Part shown: piece after piece, positions 50,411 to 59,536 of the stretch
Layout: each line of letters opens with the position of its first letter
Position numbering within the stretch: the first letter of the stretch is position 1
Assembly: GCF_007713685.1 (NCBI RefSeq)
Contig: NZ_VMRJ01000001.1
Coordinates: 1,284,129 to 1,348,128 of the forward strand
DNA length: 64,000 nucleotides
From: Hymenobacter setariae
GTDB lineage: Bacteria > Bacteroidota > Bacteroidia > Cytophagales > Hymenobacteraceae
Reading direction: 5' to 3'
Translations under genes and position numbers: made by a program
Notes under the pieces: generated by a model
Database searches by the model: none
What the model was told of the DNA's origin: nothing
Seen by the model: the letters and a program-made list of their open reading frames with translations, nothing else

Positions 50411-51471
50411 TCCGCAGTGGTCAGCAAAGGGAGCAAGACTTCAAACTCGGTGCCCCGGTTTTCAATAAGGAGTGGGCGGTCGGTCAGCAGTTGAAACCGG
50501 CTAACGATATTTTGCAGGCCTTGCCGGGTGCTTTTCTCCAGGACCGTTTTCGGGTGCAGGGTGTTCGTCACGCGCAGCTCCTGCCCGGCAGCCCGAATGG
50601 TGATGCGCAGCGGCGAGCGACTACTAAGGGCATTGTGCTTGATGGCGTTTTCGACCAGCATCTGCACGGCGACGGGGGGCACGCGCAAGCGCAGCGCTTC
50701 CGGCGCTATTTCTTTGATGACTAGTATTTTCTTGCCAAAGCGGATGGCGTTCAAATGCACGTACGCGTCCACGAACGCCATTTCCTCCCCTAGGGCCACC
50801 GTCGTGCTTTTCTTGCTCAGCAAGATGTAACGGTACACTTCCGCTAACGCCCCCAGAAACTCCTGGGCCGGCTCGTTGTCGCCGATGAGCCCGGCCATGG
50901 TATTGAGGCTGTTAAATAAGAAGTGGGGGTCTACTTGCTGCTTCAGGGCTTCGAGGCGGCTGAGGGCATTCTCGCGCTCCAGCGCCGCCGCCCGCATGAA
51001 GTAGTTGCGCCATTCGTGAAAGAAGTACACACTTTCGTACACGTTGGTGATAAGCAAGGTCGTGAACAGGCTGAAGCGCAGGTCGTGCCAATAGGTGGGC
51101 ACAAAAGCGGCCGCCGGCAACTCGAAGCGGACTTCCAGCCAAGCGTTGAACACCGTTGCCACGACCACAAAAGCAGTGCTCAGCAGCTGGTGTAGCGCTA
51201 CCCGCCGCACCGTCCGTTTGTAGCCGGGCAACCGCCGCCGCAAAAAGAAGAAGATGGCCGCATTGCCCTGCCAGTACACCACGGTCACTAAGAAGTGGCT
51301 CAGCCAATCTTGCCAAAAGGTAAGCGCGGGAGCCTTGCGCATCGTCACGGTCAGCAGTAGGCTCACGGCCACAATGCCTAGCCAGCGCAGCCGGGCTTCC
51401 CAGGTTAACCACGAAGAAGCTGAGCTCGTGGCTAGAAGGCTAGCAGCAGAAGACGGAAGGGCAGAGCTCAT
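50407..51471 (-). CDS. LytS-type sensor histidine kinase
   Basis: 354 residues. Four hydrophobic helices in the first ~150 residues (GIVAVSLLLTVTM, LVTVVYWQGNAAIFFFL, and others) form the sensor. The His_kinase domain has the phosphoacceptor in QVDPHFLFNSLNTMAGLIGD. The ATP-binding part is VPPVAVQMLVENAIKHN, and GLQNIVSRF follows. Partner of the LytTR regulator downstream. The signal is not known; such pairs often control envelope or metabolite uptake genes. Confidence 0.93.
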   Translation of the reverse strand: MSSALPSSAASLLATSSASSWLTWEARLRWLGIVAVSLLLTVTMRKAPALTFWQDWLSHFLVTVVYWQGNAAIFFFLRRRLPGYKRTVRRVALHQLLSTAFVVVATVFNAWLEVRFELPAAAFVPTYWHDLRFSLFTTLLITNVYESVYFFHEWRNYFMRAAALERENALSRLEALKQQVDPHFLFNSLNTMAGLIGDNEPAQEFLGALAEVYRYILLSKKSTTVALGEEMAFVDAYVHLNAIRFGKKILVIKEIAPEALRLRVPPVAVQMLVENAIKHNALSSRSPLRITIRAAGQELRVTNTLHPKTVLEKSTRQGLQNIVSRFQLLTDRPLLIENRGTEFEVLLPLLTTAE

Positions 51472-52054
51472 GGAGATGGAAAGTGGCTAGAGAGGCTATG
51501 GAGGATGGCGCGTCAGTAATCGCACCCACAAGCCGGGCACGAAGAACGGACCTACTACTGCTGCCCGGCTCTATACCTCAAAGCAACTGTCTTTCACTAA
51601 TTCAATAATTAAAAACAAAGGGAAGCCGGGCTAGGGCGCTTTAAAGCCGAGGCAGCCGCAGGTGAAAGGTTGTTTAGGACAAAGGGGGTAGGCAGCGATT
51701 CAGTGACAGTAAAGGGGGGTAGGAACAGCGGTTCTCGGTCTAGCTAAGTTTAATCTTCCTTCTTCACGTGCTGTATCCCTCGGGCCGCCCAAGCCGGCTT
51801 TGAAGTAGCCTAGGTGTTATGGGCGACGTCAACGCACCAGGTAGAAAAATTCGGCGGCCTTTCGACGAGCCGTTTGCTACGCTTCACGTCGGCTTTGCCC
51901 GGCTTGACCTGCTTATTCCGGCACCAGGTTGAGCAGGCGCCGTGCTTTGGGTCACCAACCTGCCGCTGACAGTTGCGCAGACCTCACACGCAGCACTAGG
52001 TGCCGGCAGGGAGGTATTACCTACCCAACCCCACTTTTTACCAATTCCCTCTTT
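51472..52054. other. Intergenic region between the kinase and FAH genes
   Basis: No supported gene in 583 bases. In-frame codons upstream of the FAH start are open as far as 51929, but have no protein-like composition. The promoters of the kinase gene (minus) and of the FAH gene (plus) should lie here. Confidence 0.35.
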
Positions 52055-53218
52055 ATGAAAACCCTTTGGACACTACTTGGGCTACTCGGCGGCTTAGTTT
52101 TTCAAGCCGCCGCTGCCGACCTGGCTCCCCTGCACGAGGCTATTACGCTGGCCCGCTACGCTAGCTCCGATGGGCGCGTGCATACGCTGGCCGTGCTGCA
52201 AGACGACGGCCAGGCCGTGCGTGGCGTAGACCTAAGCCAGCTGCTAAATCGCTACGACACCTATTCGCTGGACGTGTTACAAGGCTACTCGCACGACGAG
52301 TTAGCTCACCGCATTGAAGCGGAAAACACGCGGGTGCAGCGCGCTTACGCCGACCTGCTGCCCGCCGTGTCGGGCAACCACCACCCCGCGCTCGGCATTA
52401 ATTACGCCGAGCACGGCCGCGAAGCCGGCATGACGGAGCCGTTTCTATTCCCGAAAATGGTGGCGACCAGCGCCGCCGTGCACCAGTTGACTTACCAGCC
52501 CGAATGGCTGCTGGACTACGAGGTGGAGCTAGGCGTGGTCTTCGACCGCACCATCACAGCCAGCACTTCGCTGGAGGAGGCCCGCCTGGGATTTCTAGTA
52601 ATCAACGACTTCACGGACCGCGCCGACCTTATGCGCCACATCGATACGAAGAACCTAGGAAGCGGCGCGGGCTTTTCTGACGCCAAGAGCTTGCCCAACT
52701 TTTTCCCGACTGGTCCCTACGTAGTGGTGCCCCGCCAGTGGCGCACCTTCTGGCCCGCCTTGCAGCTGAGCTTGACCGTAAACGGCCAGACGCGTCAGCA
52801 GGAAAAGGCCGACAATATGGTGTGGAAGCTCGATAAAATTATTGCGGAAATAGTAGCCACCAACGGTGAAAAGCGTTGGGTGAGCCACCAGCAGTCCGCA
52901 GCACTTTTCGACGGCTCGGGCATCCCGAAAGGCGCCGTGCTGCTGACCGGCACTCCCAGCGGCGTGGCCTTCCGGGCGCCAAGCGGCGGCTTTATCGCCT
53001 GGGCTATTATTAAGTCTATTGTCACTTTCAGCTGGCTCCGGGGGCAGTCGCCTATCGCCTACATGAAGGAAAGCTTTATCAAGGAGCAACGCCGCCAGCC
53101 GACGTACCTCAAGCCGGGGGACGTGGTAGTGACCTCGGTGTCGAAACTCGGTCACATTAAGACTATCATCCAACTAGCACCAGTCACAGCTGCGGCCAGC
53201 CAAGTTAAGCGCCACTAG
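52055..53218 (+). CDS. Fumarylacetoacetate-hydrolase-family protein with signal peptide
   Basis: 387 residues. The core has the FAH fold metal site (YEVELGVVFDR with the Glu pair, INDFTDRADLMRH with Asp) and the loop GIPKGAVLLTGTPSGVAF near the end. Such enzymes split or decarboxylate beta-keto acids. The start MKTLWTLLGLLGGLVFQAAAADL looks like a true signal peptide, which is rare for this otherwise cytosolic family. The ATG at 52055 is used because it begins this segment. Confidence 0.85.
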   Translation: MKTLWTLLGLLGGLVFQAAAADLAPLHEAITLARYASSDGRVHTLAVLQDDGQAVRGVDLSQLLNRYDTYSLDVLQGYSHDELAHRIEAENTRVQRAYADLLPAVSGNHHPALGINYAEHGREAGMTEPFLFPKMVATSAAVHQLTYQPEWLLDYEVELGVVFDRTITASTSLEEARLGFLVINDFTDRADLMRHIDTKNLGSGAGFSDAKSLPNFFPTGPYVVVPRQWRTFWPALQLSLTVNGQTRQQEKADNMVWKLDKIIAEIVATNGEKRWVSHQQSAALFDGSGIPKGAVLLTGTPSGVAFRAPSGGFIAWAIIKSIVTFSWLRGQSPIAYMKESFIKEQRRQPTYLKPGDVVVTSVSKLGHIKTIIQLAPVTAAASQVKRH

Positions 53219-53318
53219 GTCGCGCTGCGCTACCTATTGTCCAAGTATCTGCTTGCGATGATTCACCCCCTAGGCGTGCAATTTCAGTATCAATTCCGCA
53301 ACTTGGTTGTCAGCTCCC

Positions 53319-53705
53319 TTAGGTGGTAATTTCGACCAAATTGCCGTCCGGGTCAGCCACCACACTTTCGTAGTAGCCATCGCCAGTGGTACGCGGCTCC
53401 CCCAGTACTGGATAGCCAGCAGCACGCAAGTGCTCCGTCAGGCTATCGACGGCAGCGCGGCTGCCTGTAGCAAAGGCTAGGTGCGCGTAGCCCACGGTTG
53501 GGACGGCGTCGGCAGCGGAAACCAGTAGATCCGGCCGGTGCATGAGTTCGAGGCGGGCGCCCGAGGCAAAGCACAGAAAATAGGAGGTAAAAGCCTTGGC
53601 CGGGTTATAGTAGCGTGCGCCGGCCGTCGCGCCGAAGTAAGCTTCGTAAAAGTGGCGAGCCCGCTCCAAGTCGGCAGTCCACAAGGCAATGTGTTCGATG
53701 GTCAT
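53319..53705 (-). CDS. VOC-family protein 1
   Basis: 128 residues with the two beta-alpha-beta-beta-beta units of the vicinal oxygen chelate fold. All four usual metal ligands seem to be present: His in IEHIALW, Glu in ARLELMHRP, His in GYAHLAFAT and Glu in DGNLVEITT. Members act as glyoxalases, dioxygenases or fosfomycin-resistance proteins. First of three VOC genes with the same length. Confidence 0.9.
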   Translation of the reverse strand: MTIEHIALWTADLERARHFYEAYFGATAGARYYNPAKAFTSYFLCFASGARLELMHRPDLLVSAADAVPTVGYAHLAFATGSRAAVDSLTEHLRAAGYPVLGEPRTTGDGYYESVVADPDGNLVEITT

Positions 53706-53918
53706 AGTTAGTAGTGAAAGCCGTAAATACAGTCAATATCCGCGTCTAGGGCAAGCAGCGGTTTAAAGTCAATTGGGGAGATAGTCTGGGTGTTAGCCAC
53801 TAACAGAGCAGCTAGAAGCAGAAAAGCCGCCGTAAAAAGCAGCTACTTGCTGCCAAGCCGGCATCCAAAAACCTAGGTCGCTAAATGACCAGCTAAATCG
53901 GCGTAAGGACTTGACGCG

Positions 53919-54305
53919 TTAGCTGGTGATTTTAATGTAATTGCCGTCCGGGTCCGCGATTACGCTTTGGTAGCTGCCTTCGGCGGTGGGGCCCGGCTTG
54001 CTGATGATTGGGTAGCCGGCCCGGCGCAGCTGCTCGGTTAAGGCTTGTACAGTGGCTACACTGTCGCTTGCGAAGGCCAGGTGGGCGTACCCAACAACGG
54101 GAATGGGGCCTCGGCTTGCTGCCAGCAGCTTCGTCGGCTGTATCAACTCCAGTTGGGCGCCGCTGGCGAAGGAAAGAAAATAGGCGGAAAACTGCTGGTC
54201 CGGGTCGCGGTACCACCCAGTTGCTACGGCTCCAAAATAGTCGCCATAAAATTGACGTGCCCGTTCTATGTTCGGGGTCCAAAGGGCAACGTGTTCAAGA
54301 GTCAT
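53919..54305 (-). CDS. VOC-family protein 2 (last metal ligand missing)
   Basis: 128 residues, clearly paralogous to the VOC gene at 53319 (LEHVALWTPNIERARQFYGDYFGA, GYAHLAFASDS, IADPDGN). His in LEHVALW, Glu in AQLELIQP and His in GYAHLAFA remain, but the fourth ligand, Glu in the partner's DGNLVEITT, is Lys here (DGNYIKITS). It may therefore bind no catalytic metal. Confidence 0.88.
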   Translation of the reverse strand: MTLEHVALWTPNIERARQFYGDYFGAVATGWYRDPDQQFSAYFLSFASGAQLELIQPTKLLAASRGPIPVVGYAHLAFASDSVATVQALTEQLRRAGYPIISKPGPTAEGSYQSVIADPDGNYIKITS

Positions 54306-54349
54306 ACTAAGTGAGCATGAGGCAAATGGATTGGCCTATAAGATGCTAA

Positions 54350-54736
54350 TTACTTTTTTTTAAACCACTGAATGTATTCCAGGATGTTATGGTCAGGGTC
54401 GGCAAAATAGACCCATGTTTCTTCCTGTTCAATGCGCAAAGGACCTTTTACAATCGGAATTTCCTGTACCCGCAACTCGGCAACGGCCTGCTCCAAGTCT
54501 CCCACTTCCAGACAATAGTGTGGGCAAAACGGCTTGCGAATGGGAGGCAACACGAACTCGTTAACTAAATCCTGAATCAACTCTAAACGGGCGGTACCTC
54601 GCGACAAGAAGGCGTAAGCTTCTTGTTCGGCTTCGTTTATTGCCTGCGTATCCAATGTAAAACCGAGCTTTTCGGTGTAAAAGCGGATGGCCGCCTCCAG
54701 GGAACGGACTTGAAAACCACAGTGGTCAGCACTCAT
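54350..54736 (-). CDS. VOC-family protein 3
   Basis: 128 residues. SADHCGFQVRSLEAAIRFYTEKLGF, ARLELIQDLVNE, FCPHYCLEVGDL and ADPDHNILEYIQWFKKK hold the His/Glu/His/Glu ligand set. It is more distant in sequence than the other two VOC proteins, being of the general glyoxalase/bleomycin-resistance type. The three genes run in the same direction but with gaps of 40-210 bases. An AraC regulator is divergent from it. Confidence 0.9.
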   Translation of the reverse strand: MSADHCGFQVRSLEAAIRFYTEKLGFTLDTQAINEAEQEAYAFLSRGTARLELIQDLVNEFVLPPIRKPFCPHYCLEVGDLEQAVAELRVQEIPIVKGPLRIEQEETWVYFADPDHNILEYIQWFKKK

Positions 54737-54898
54737 AGGATAGTAGAAAAAAAGGCGGAGTTGCCTAGGGGTGAATTGTTGGGCAAAGGTCCCAATACAC
54801 TCAGCAGGCCACTACGCATAGATTGCCCACTTTCCGTACGTTATTGACTAAGTAGTGTGTTTACGAGGTTCAATTGTGGCAATACCCTACGTTTACTT

Positions 54899-55768
54899 AT
54901 GCAGTTAGCCCGTCAATCATTTGCTCAGCCGCTAGATAGCTCAGTGTTCGTCTTTCACCATGATGCGGCCAATCCGTGCCCGGTACTGTGGCATTATCAT
55001 CCTGAAATTGGGCTCGTATACCTGCCCCAGGGCTCGGGGCGCCGTCACATCGGGAACACCGTTTCGCGCTACGAGGAGGGCGAGTTACTACTGCTCGGCC
55101 CCAATGTGCCACACCTGAGCTACGGGTACGGCCAGGACGACACATTTGAGGAAGTAGGGGTCCTGTTCTCGCCTCAGCTCATCGATTGGGCGCCGGGCGC
55201 CTGGCCCGAGCTGGACCCGGTCCGCGCCCTGCTGGCCCGCGCCGCCACGGGGCTCGTCTTTGCAGCCACGGTGCGGCACACCGTGGGGCGACAGGTACAG
55301 CGTCTACGGTCCCTGCCGCCCTGGGAGCGGCTGCTGTCGCTGCTTGATATTCTGCAGCAGCTAGCTCTGTGCCCGGAACCCGCATATACTGCCTTGGCCG
55401 CTGGCCCGCCCGTTACGGCTTCTCCGGTCGCGCAGGAGCGGCTCAACAGGGTGCTCGCGCTATTGCACCAGCGCCTGAGCGGCCCGGTTAGCGTCCCCGA
55501 ATTAGCGGCGGAGGCCGCCTTGTCGGTGCCGGCGTTCTGCCGGTTTTTCAAGAAGATGACCCAGCGCACGGTCACTGAGTTCGTAAATGAATGCCGGGTG
55601 CAGCAGGCTTGCCGACTGCTACGAGGTACCGATTCCATTACAGAAATCGCGCACGCCAGTGGCTTCCAGAACCTATCCTATTTCAACCGCATGTTTCGAC
55701 AACTAATGAGTATGAGCCCTTCTGCTTATCGCCGAACCATAGCTGGACCGGGTTGTCTTACGCCCTAG
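54899..55768 (+). CDS. AraC-family transcriptional regulator with cupin sensor domain
   Basis: About 289 residues. The N-terminal cupin part (VLWHYHPEIGLVYLPQGSG with its His cluster, NVPHLSYGYGQDD) could bind a small ligand or metal. The C-terminal HTH pair is VPELAAEAALSVPAFCRFFKK and ITEIAHASGFQNLSYFNRMFRQLM, the AraC signature. The ATG at 54899 is preferred. Divergent from the three VOC genes, which it may control. Confidence 0.9.
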   Translation: MQLARQSFAQPLDSSVFVFHHDAANPCPVLWHYHPEIGLVYLPQGSGRRHIGNTVSRYEEGELLLLGPNVPHLSYGYGQDDTFEEVGVLFSPQLIDWAPGAWPELDPVRALLARAATGLVFAATVRHTVGRQVQRLRSLPPWERLLSLLDILQQLALCPEPAYTALAAGPPVTASPVAQERLNRVLALLHQRLSGPVSVPELAAEAALSVPAFCRFFKKMTQRTVTEFVNECRVQQACRLLRGTDSITEIAHASGFQNLSYFNRMFRQLMSMSPSAYRRTIAGPGCLTP

Positions 55769-56044
55769 TTATCAAAACGCGGTGGCCCACGATTTTGAGC
55801 ATTCCCACCCCACCGGAGTCAGCTCTAGCACCTACGTCTTTTCATTGAACGAGGGCTCCCGCTCTAAGAAAGGACATAACTTGGCTTTAGGTAGTTCTTC
55901 GAGCGCAATCAGGTCGCCTTTGTGGATGCGCTGGGTAAGAGGTATTTCCTTATCGGTTGACGCCAAACTCGATATAATAGCCTCCTAGAGATGCACGCAT
56001 TCAAGTAATAGAAAATAGGTAATGCTCCGAAAGGTGCACCTCTA

Positions 56045-56238
56045 CACCAACGGGAGTGCGCAGTGGAAATGGGCCTGGGCTACCACGAAGGGCGCTACAC
56101 CCAGCAGGGCGATACCCTATGTCTAATCTATCAGGAGGGCCAGCTTCCGAAACTGCCCGCTTGCTGCTCACGCCTCGTTATCTAGTGACCCTGCCTTCCC
56201 CAGAATATCTCTGGTCTACCAGTCTAGGCCGGCAATAG
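56045..56238 (+). pseudogene. Frameshifted relic of an unknown gene
   Basis: In one frame, EMGLGYHEGRYTQQGDTLCL, then IYQEGQLPKLPA; in the next frame, with the break near 56155, RLLLTPRYLVTLPSPEYLWS and a stop. Together the two pieces read as one continuous protein tail. No further part is recognised, and the 5' end is not found. Confidence 0.55.
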
Positions 56239-56697
56239 GTGACAGTGGTACCAAAAACGACCCTTTTCGTGTATTGGTCGAGCCAGCGCGTTTATTGCTG
56301 TACGAACCGGTCAGTCCTTACTTTGCTTGTTGTCCTAGGGTGTATCCACTGTACCCCTGCGAACCGTCCCACGTCGGAAGCGCCTACCACTGGCCCCGCG
56401 TCCCCACCTGCGTTACGTCGCACGTACTGGGCGCTAGACCACGAGGTAACCCAACGTGATACTCTGTTGCCTGGGCCTGACCCCTACCACGTGCGCATAG
56501 TAACGAGCTGTTTAAACGACAGTGCCGTTATCAACCCCTCACGGAGGATGCCGGCCCTATACTGGACACCTCGCACAAGCTGTTACCTAACGATGGATGT
56601 AGCTTCTCCTTGGGAGGTGGAATCCGGGCTACGCATTAAGGAAAAATCCCCATACTGCAAGAAACTCCTCTGGCGAGGGCTATCAAAAGTTGCGTAA
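56239..56697 (+). CDS. Hypothetical lipoprotein-like protein, possibly decayed
   Basis: Up to 152 residues from a GTG at 56239. The hydrophobic SVLTLLVVLGCIHC segment (about residues 25-38) with two Cys looks like a lipoprotein signal, with the true start lying somewhere before it; the first 22 codons look like noise. The middle RTYWALDHEVTQRDTLLPGP, DPYHVRIVTSCLNDSAVINP is protein-like. The last ~40 codons lose that character. After the stop the same frame has a second coding-like stretch (GKRNINIWPVYSEDTAAA, up to ~56800), which hints at a damaged gene. Confidence 0.4.
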   Translation: MTVVPKTTLFVYWSSQRVYCCTNRSVLTLLVVLGCIHCTPANRPTSEAPTTGPASPPALRRTYWALDHEVTQRDTLLPGPDPYHVRIVTSCLNDSAVINPSRRMPALYWTPRTSCYLTMDVASPWEVESGLRIKEKSPYCKKLLWRGLSKVA

Positions 56698-57148
56698 AGT
56701 GGCGTAAGAGACGTCCCATAGCTTGAGCAGTTGAAGGTAGAACCAGGTAAGCGCAATATTAACATATGGCCGGTATATAGCGAGGACACTGCGGCAGCAT
56801 AACTCCGCGAAGGAGTTAGGTCTTTAGTGTGGAGTTAGCATCAATAAGCCAGTTAATTATCAATATCTTTCTCCGGATGGCACGTCAGTACTAGCACTCA
56901 GACAGGGCATGTGGATGATGAGTAAAGACTCCACCAAACGTGCCGACGAGTTGGTGGCCCTGCAGATAGATCTTAAACTCGGTCTTACGCTCCCCGACAC
57001 AGTGGAAATGTATGCCGATGGGAAGCGAGTGTCTAGTCGGCGGAGCCATCCGAGGCCGGCACGCGCAGGTATTTTGGTCAGCAAAGTCTACCCCCAAAAC
57101 GCTTCTCGCCAATGCGTGGCTAAGACATACTTCGCCTATCTTCAGGGT
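56698..57148. other. Intergenic region with a gene relic
   Basis: The first ~100 bases contain the coding-like tail described for the gene at 56239-56697. The rest has only one long open frame, continuous with the TlpA-like gene but without protein-like composition upstream of its signal peptide. No other gene is seen. Confidence 0.35.
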
Positions 57149-57943
57149 ATGAAGCCCTTCTTCGTAATTGCCTTGACCTTAGTTACTACTGCATTGGCTA
57201 CGAGTTGCAGCCAGTCAGGTGCCGCTGCTCCTGCGAAGGCAGTGGCCCCGGCGAAGGTTGCCGCATTCACCAAAGATTTTGATACCTGGTATCACTACAC
57301 CTACTACCACCTGCTCCTCTCGCGCGATTTTCAGGCCCGGGATACACTTGGGCAGCCACTAGCTAAACGCGCGTTTCTCGACCAACTTGCCACGGGTAAA
57401 GTGTTGGCATTAGTCAACGGCACGGACCAGCAACTGCCGATTTATCAGCTGTGCGCTTTTCCCGCCGGTCATGACCCGGCTATTCGCGCCACGAGCCAGC
57501 AGCTGGCCGCAGAGGCGCTCAGTAGCTACAAGCGGGAAGGCCAAGTACTACCTGATTTCAATTTTGTTGACTTAAACGGCGTCACCTACACGAAGGCTAG
57601 TACCAAAGGCAAGCTAGTGGTGCTCAAGTTCTGGTACATTGGCTGCGTGGCCTGCGTGGAAGAGTTTCCAGCAATCAATGCCCAGGTGGCCAAGTACCAA
57701 CGGTCAGACGTGCTGTTTGTAAGTTTAGCCATGAACAAGCCGCAGGACTTACGTAAATTTTTGCAGGACCGAGAGGTGAAGTTCGCGGTCGTGCCCACCA
57801 GCAAAGCTTACCTAGTTGATACGTTGCAGGTCCTGCAATACCCCACGCATTTTATCCTAGGGCGGGACGGCAAGATTGTCAAAGCTACTACGCGGGCGAG
57901 TGACCTAGCTGTGGCATTGCAAAAGGCGGTGCAGGGCCCCTGA
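57149..57943 (+). CDS. TlpA/thioredoxin-like lipoprotein
   Basis: 264 residues. A lipoprotein signal MKPFFVIALTLVTTALATSC is followed by an Ala/Pro/Lys linker and an N-terminal domain. The C-terminal thioredoxin fold has KLVVLKFWYIGCVACVEEFPAIN with the redox pair C-x-x-C as CVAC, the cis-Pro loop LQYPTHFILGRDGKIVK and VLFVSLAMNKPQDLRKFL. It likely acts in the periplasm as a reductase of disulphides or in stress defence. The ATG at 57149 is used. Confidence 0.88.
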   Translation: MKPFFVIALTLVTTALATSCSQSGAAAPAKAVAPAKVAAFTKDFDTWYHYTYYHLLLSRDFQARDTLGQPLAKRAFLDQLATGKVLALVNGTDQQLPIYQLCAFPAGHDPAIRATSQQLAAEALSSYKREGQVLPDFNFVDLNGVTYTKASTKGKLVVLKFWYIGCVACVEEFPAINAQVAKYQRSDVLFVSLAMNKPQDLRKFLQDREVKFAVVPTSKAYLVDTLQVLQYPTHFILGRDGKIVKATTRASDLAVALQKAVQGP

Positions 57944-58180
57944 CAAGACCGGTCTAGTCGGCCTTAACGTCTGGAGTACCTTGGCTCCGAAAGATGCACC
58001 TTACGGGTCCGACATCTACCACCAACTAACGCAAGAAAGTGAGAAGTATACATCTGTAGGCCCGTTTTGAGTATCGGCTGCGATAATGTTAGCGCTTCCG
58101 CAACTCGGCTACGCAACCGCTCTACCTAGTTCTACCTAGCTGCCCACCTCCGAAAGCCAGCCGACGGGTGGACACTGAAC

Positions 58181-59263
58181 TCAGTTCCTCACCAGTAGGC
58201 GCCCCGCCAGAGCGTAGATGTAGCACTGCCCATCCGGGTAGAAGCCATAGCAGCCGAAAGTATAATCAATGGGCAGCGCCTCTTCTTGCCACGACCAGCG
58301 CCCGTCGACCAGTCGTCCATGAAAAAATTTATAGGCATTCAGGTACGCCTTGGCAGAGCTCAGCACCACGTAGGCATTGGCCCGCGAGACGTATACGGCT
58401 TCGGCCATCAAGGGCTCCGACTGCTTAAAAACTCCCACTTCTTGGTAGCGGCCGCTGACCCCGTCGCGCGCCACTAGCCGGACCCTGCCCGCTTCTGGAG
58501 CAGTTAGAAACCACAGATTACCTGCTGTATCGGCAAAAGAGGTGCTAGCGTGAAAGGTACGCAACGGCTCTATAGTTGTGTCAAAGCTAGTCGCGTCCAC
58601 CAAAGCCAAGCGGTCCGCGTCAGTGGGCTGCTCGGCCGACGCTAGCAGGAACGCTAGGCTATTGCCGCCAGCGGGGGCGGCTGCCACAAAGCGCGGCAGC
58701 GCGTGCTGAAATGCGCGCCAAGTTTTGCCCCCATCCCGCGTTTTGAATAGCACGTTGCTGCCGTTGGCATTTTCGCGGTAGCCTACGGCATAGCCAATAT
58801 CGCCCACTAGGAGCAGGCTTTTGAGGCCCTCGGCTACTTGCCCTAGTTCCTGCCAGTTAGCGCCCGCATCGTCGGAGCGGTAGATAACTGACCGCTCTTG
58901 GCCGGAAGCCCCTACCAATTTAAGCGCATAGGTGCGCGGGCCGACCTGCTGGGCCCAGACAAAACGGCCCCGGCCAAACTGTTGCGCCTGCCAGGAGTTG
59001 CCGTGGTCTACCGAGCGTTGAATGAGGGCTTGCTCCTGGGCTGCTACTTTTTGGGCAGTGAGGGGCCCGGCCGGCCATTGGCTGCCCAGTAGCAGACCCG
59101 TAGTGCTGGTGGGTAGGAGCAAGGCGCTGAAGTCGTCTTGGCTATCGACTAGCCCGCTGCCTTGCACCACGCGCCAGGCCGGATTGGACATTGTGCAGCT
59201 CAGCAGCAGCGACATAACCCCAGCAAGGGAGGTAGCCCTGATGCACCAAGGTCGCGAACACAT
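58181..59263 (-). CDS. BNR-repeat (Ycf48-like) lipoprotein
   Basis: About 360 residues: a lipoprotein signal (LAGVMSLLLSC) and a propeller of BNR/Asp-box units with S-x-D-x-G-x-x-W, visible as YRSDDAGANWQEL and KTRDGGKTWRAF. GLLLGSQWPAGP, YALKLVGASGQERSVIYRS and YALAGRLLVRN fit the repeats. It may be an assembly or sensing scaffold, like the sialidase-fold proteins; no catalytic Glu/Tyr/Arg set for a sialidase is seen. The ATG at 59263 is used in preference to 59464. Confidence 0.75.
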   Translation of the reverse strand: MCSRPWCIRATSLAGVMSLLLSCTMSNPAWRVVQGSGLVDSQDDFSALLLPTSTTGLLLGSQWPAGPLTAQKVAAQEQALIQRSVDHGNSWQAQQFGRGRFVWAQQVGPRTYALKLVGASGQERSVIYRSDDAGANWQELGQVAEGLKSLLLVGDIGYAVGYRENANGSNVLFKTRDGGKTWRAFQHALPRFVAAAPAGGNSLAFLLASAEQPTDADRLALVDATSFDTTIEPLRTFHASTSFADTAGNLWFLTAPEAGRVRLVARDGVSGRYQEVGVFKQSEPLMAEAVYVSRANAYVVLSSAKAYLNAYKFFHGRLVDGRWSWQEEALPIDYTFGCYGFYPDGQCYIYALAGRLLVRN

Positions 59264-59536
59264 AGGGGTAGCGGTTGTAAGAAAGAGGATAAATGTATCG
59301 GAAAACAACCGGTTGCCGCAGTGGTGGTTACGCCTGCTATGGTCAACTAATTTAGGGGTAGCCCTAGGCCTACCAGTTATACGCTCAATTACGCCCTGGC
59401 TCTTCGCGCAAGCATAGTCGGAACGCGCACCATGCTTTCTAAAGAAGGAGCTGATGCAACCCATTGCCGAACCGTTTACGCTTATCTAACTTGACCACCT
59501 TATCTTCCGCAGCTTTTCCCCAATCTGCTTCTTCTT

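Noticed and set aside
51929..52054. N-terminal extension of the FAH gene
   Set aside because: The stretch before the signal peptide has no protein-like character; a start at 52055 explains the sequence better.
52655..53173. 172-codon minus-strand frame inside the FAH gene
   Set aside because: Antisense of a clear FAH-family gene; no motif or start context of its own.
56909..57148. 80-codon extension of the TlpA-like gene
   Set aside because: It would put the lipoprotein signal in the middle of the protein; the ATG at 57149 is the natural start.
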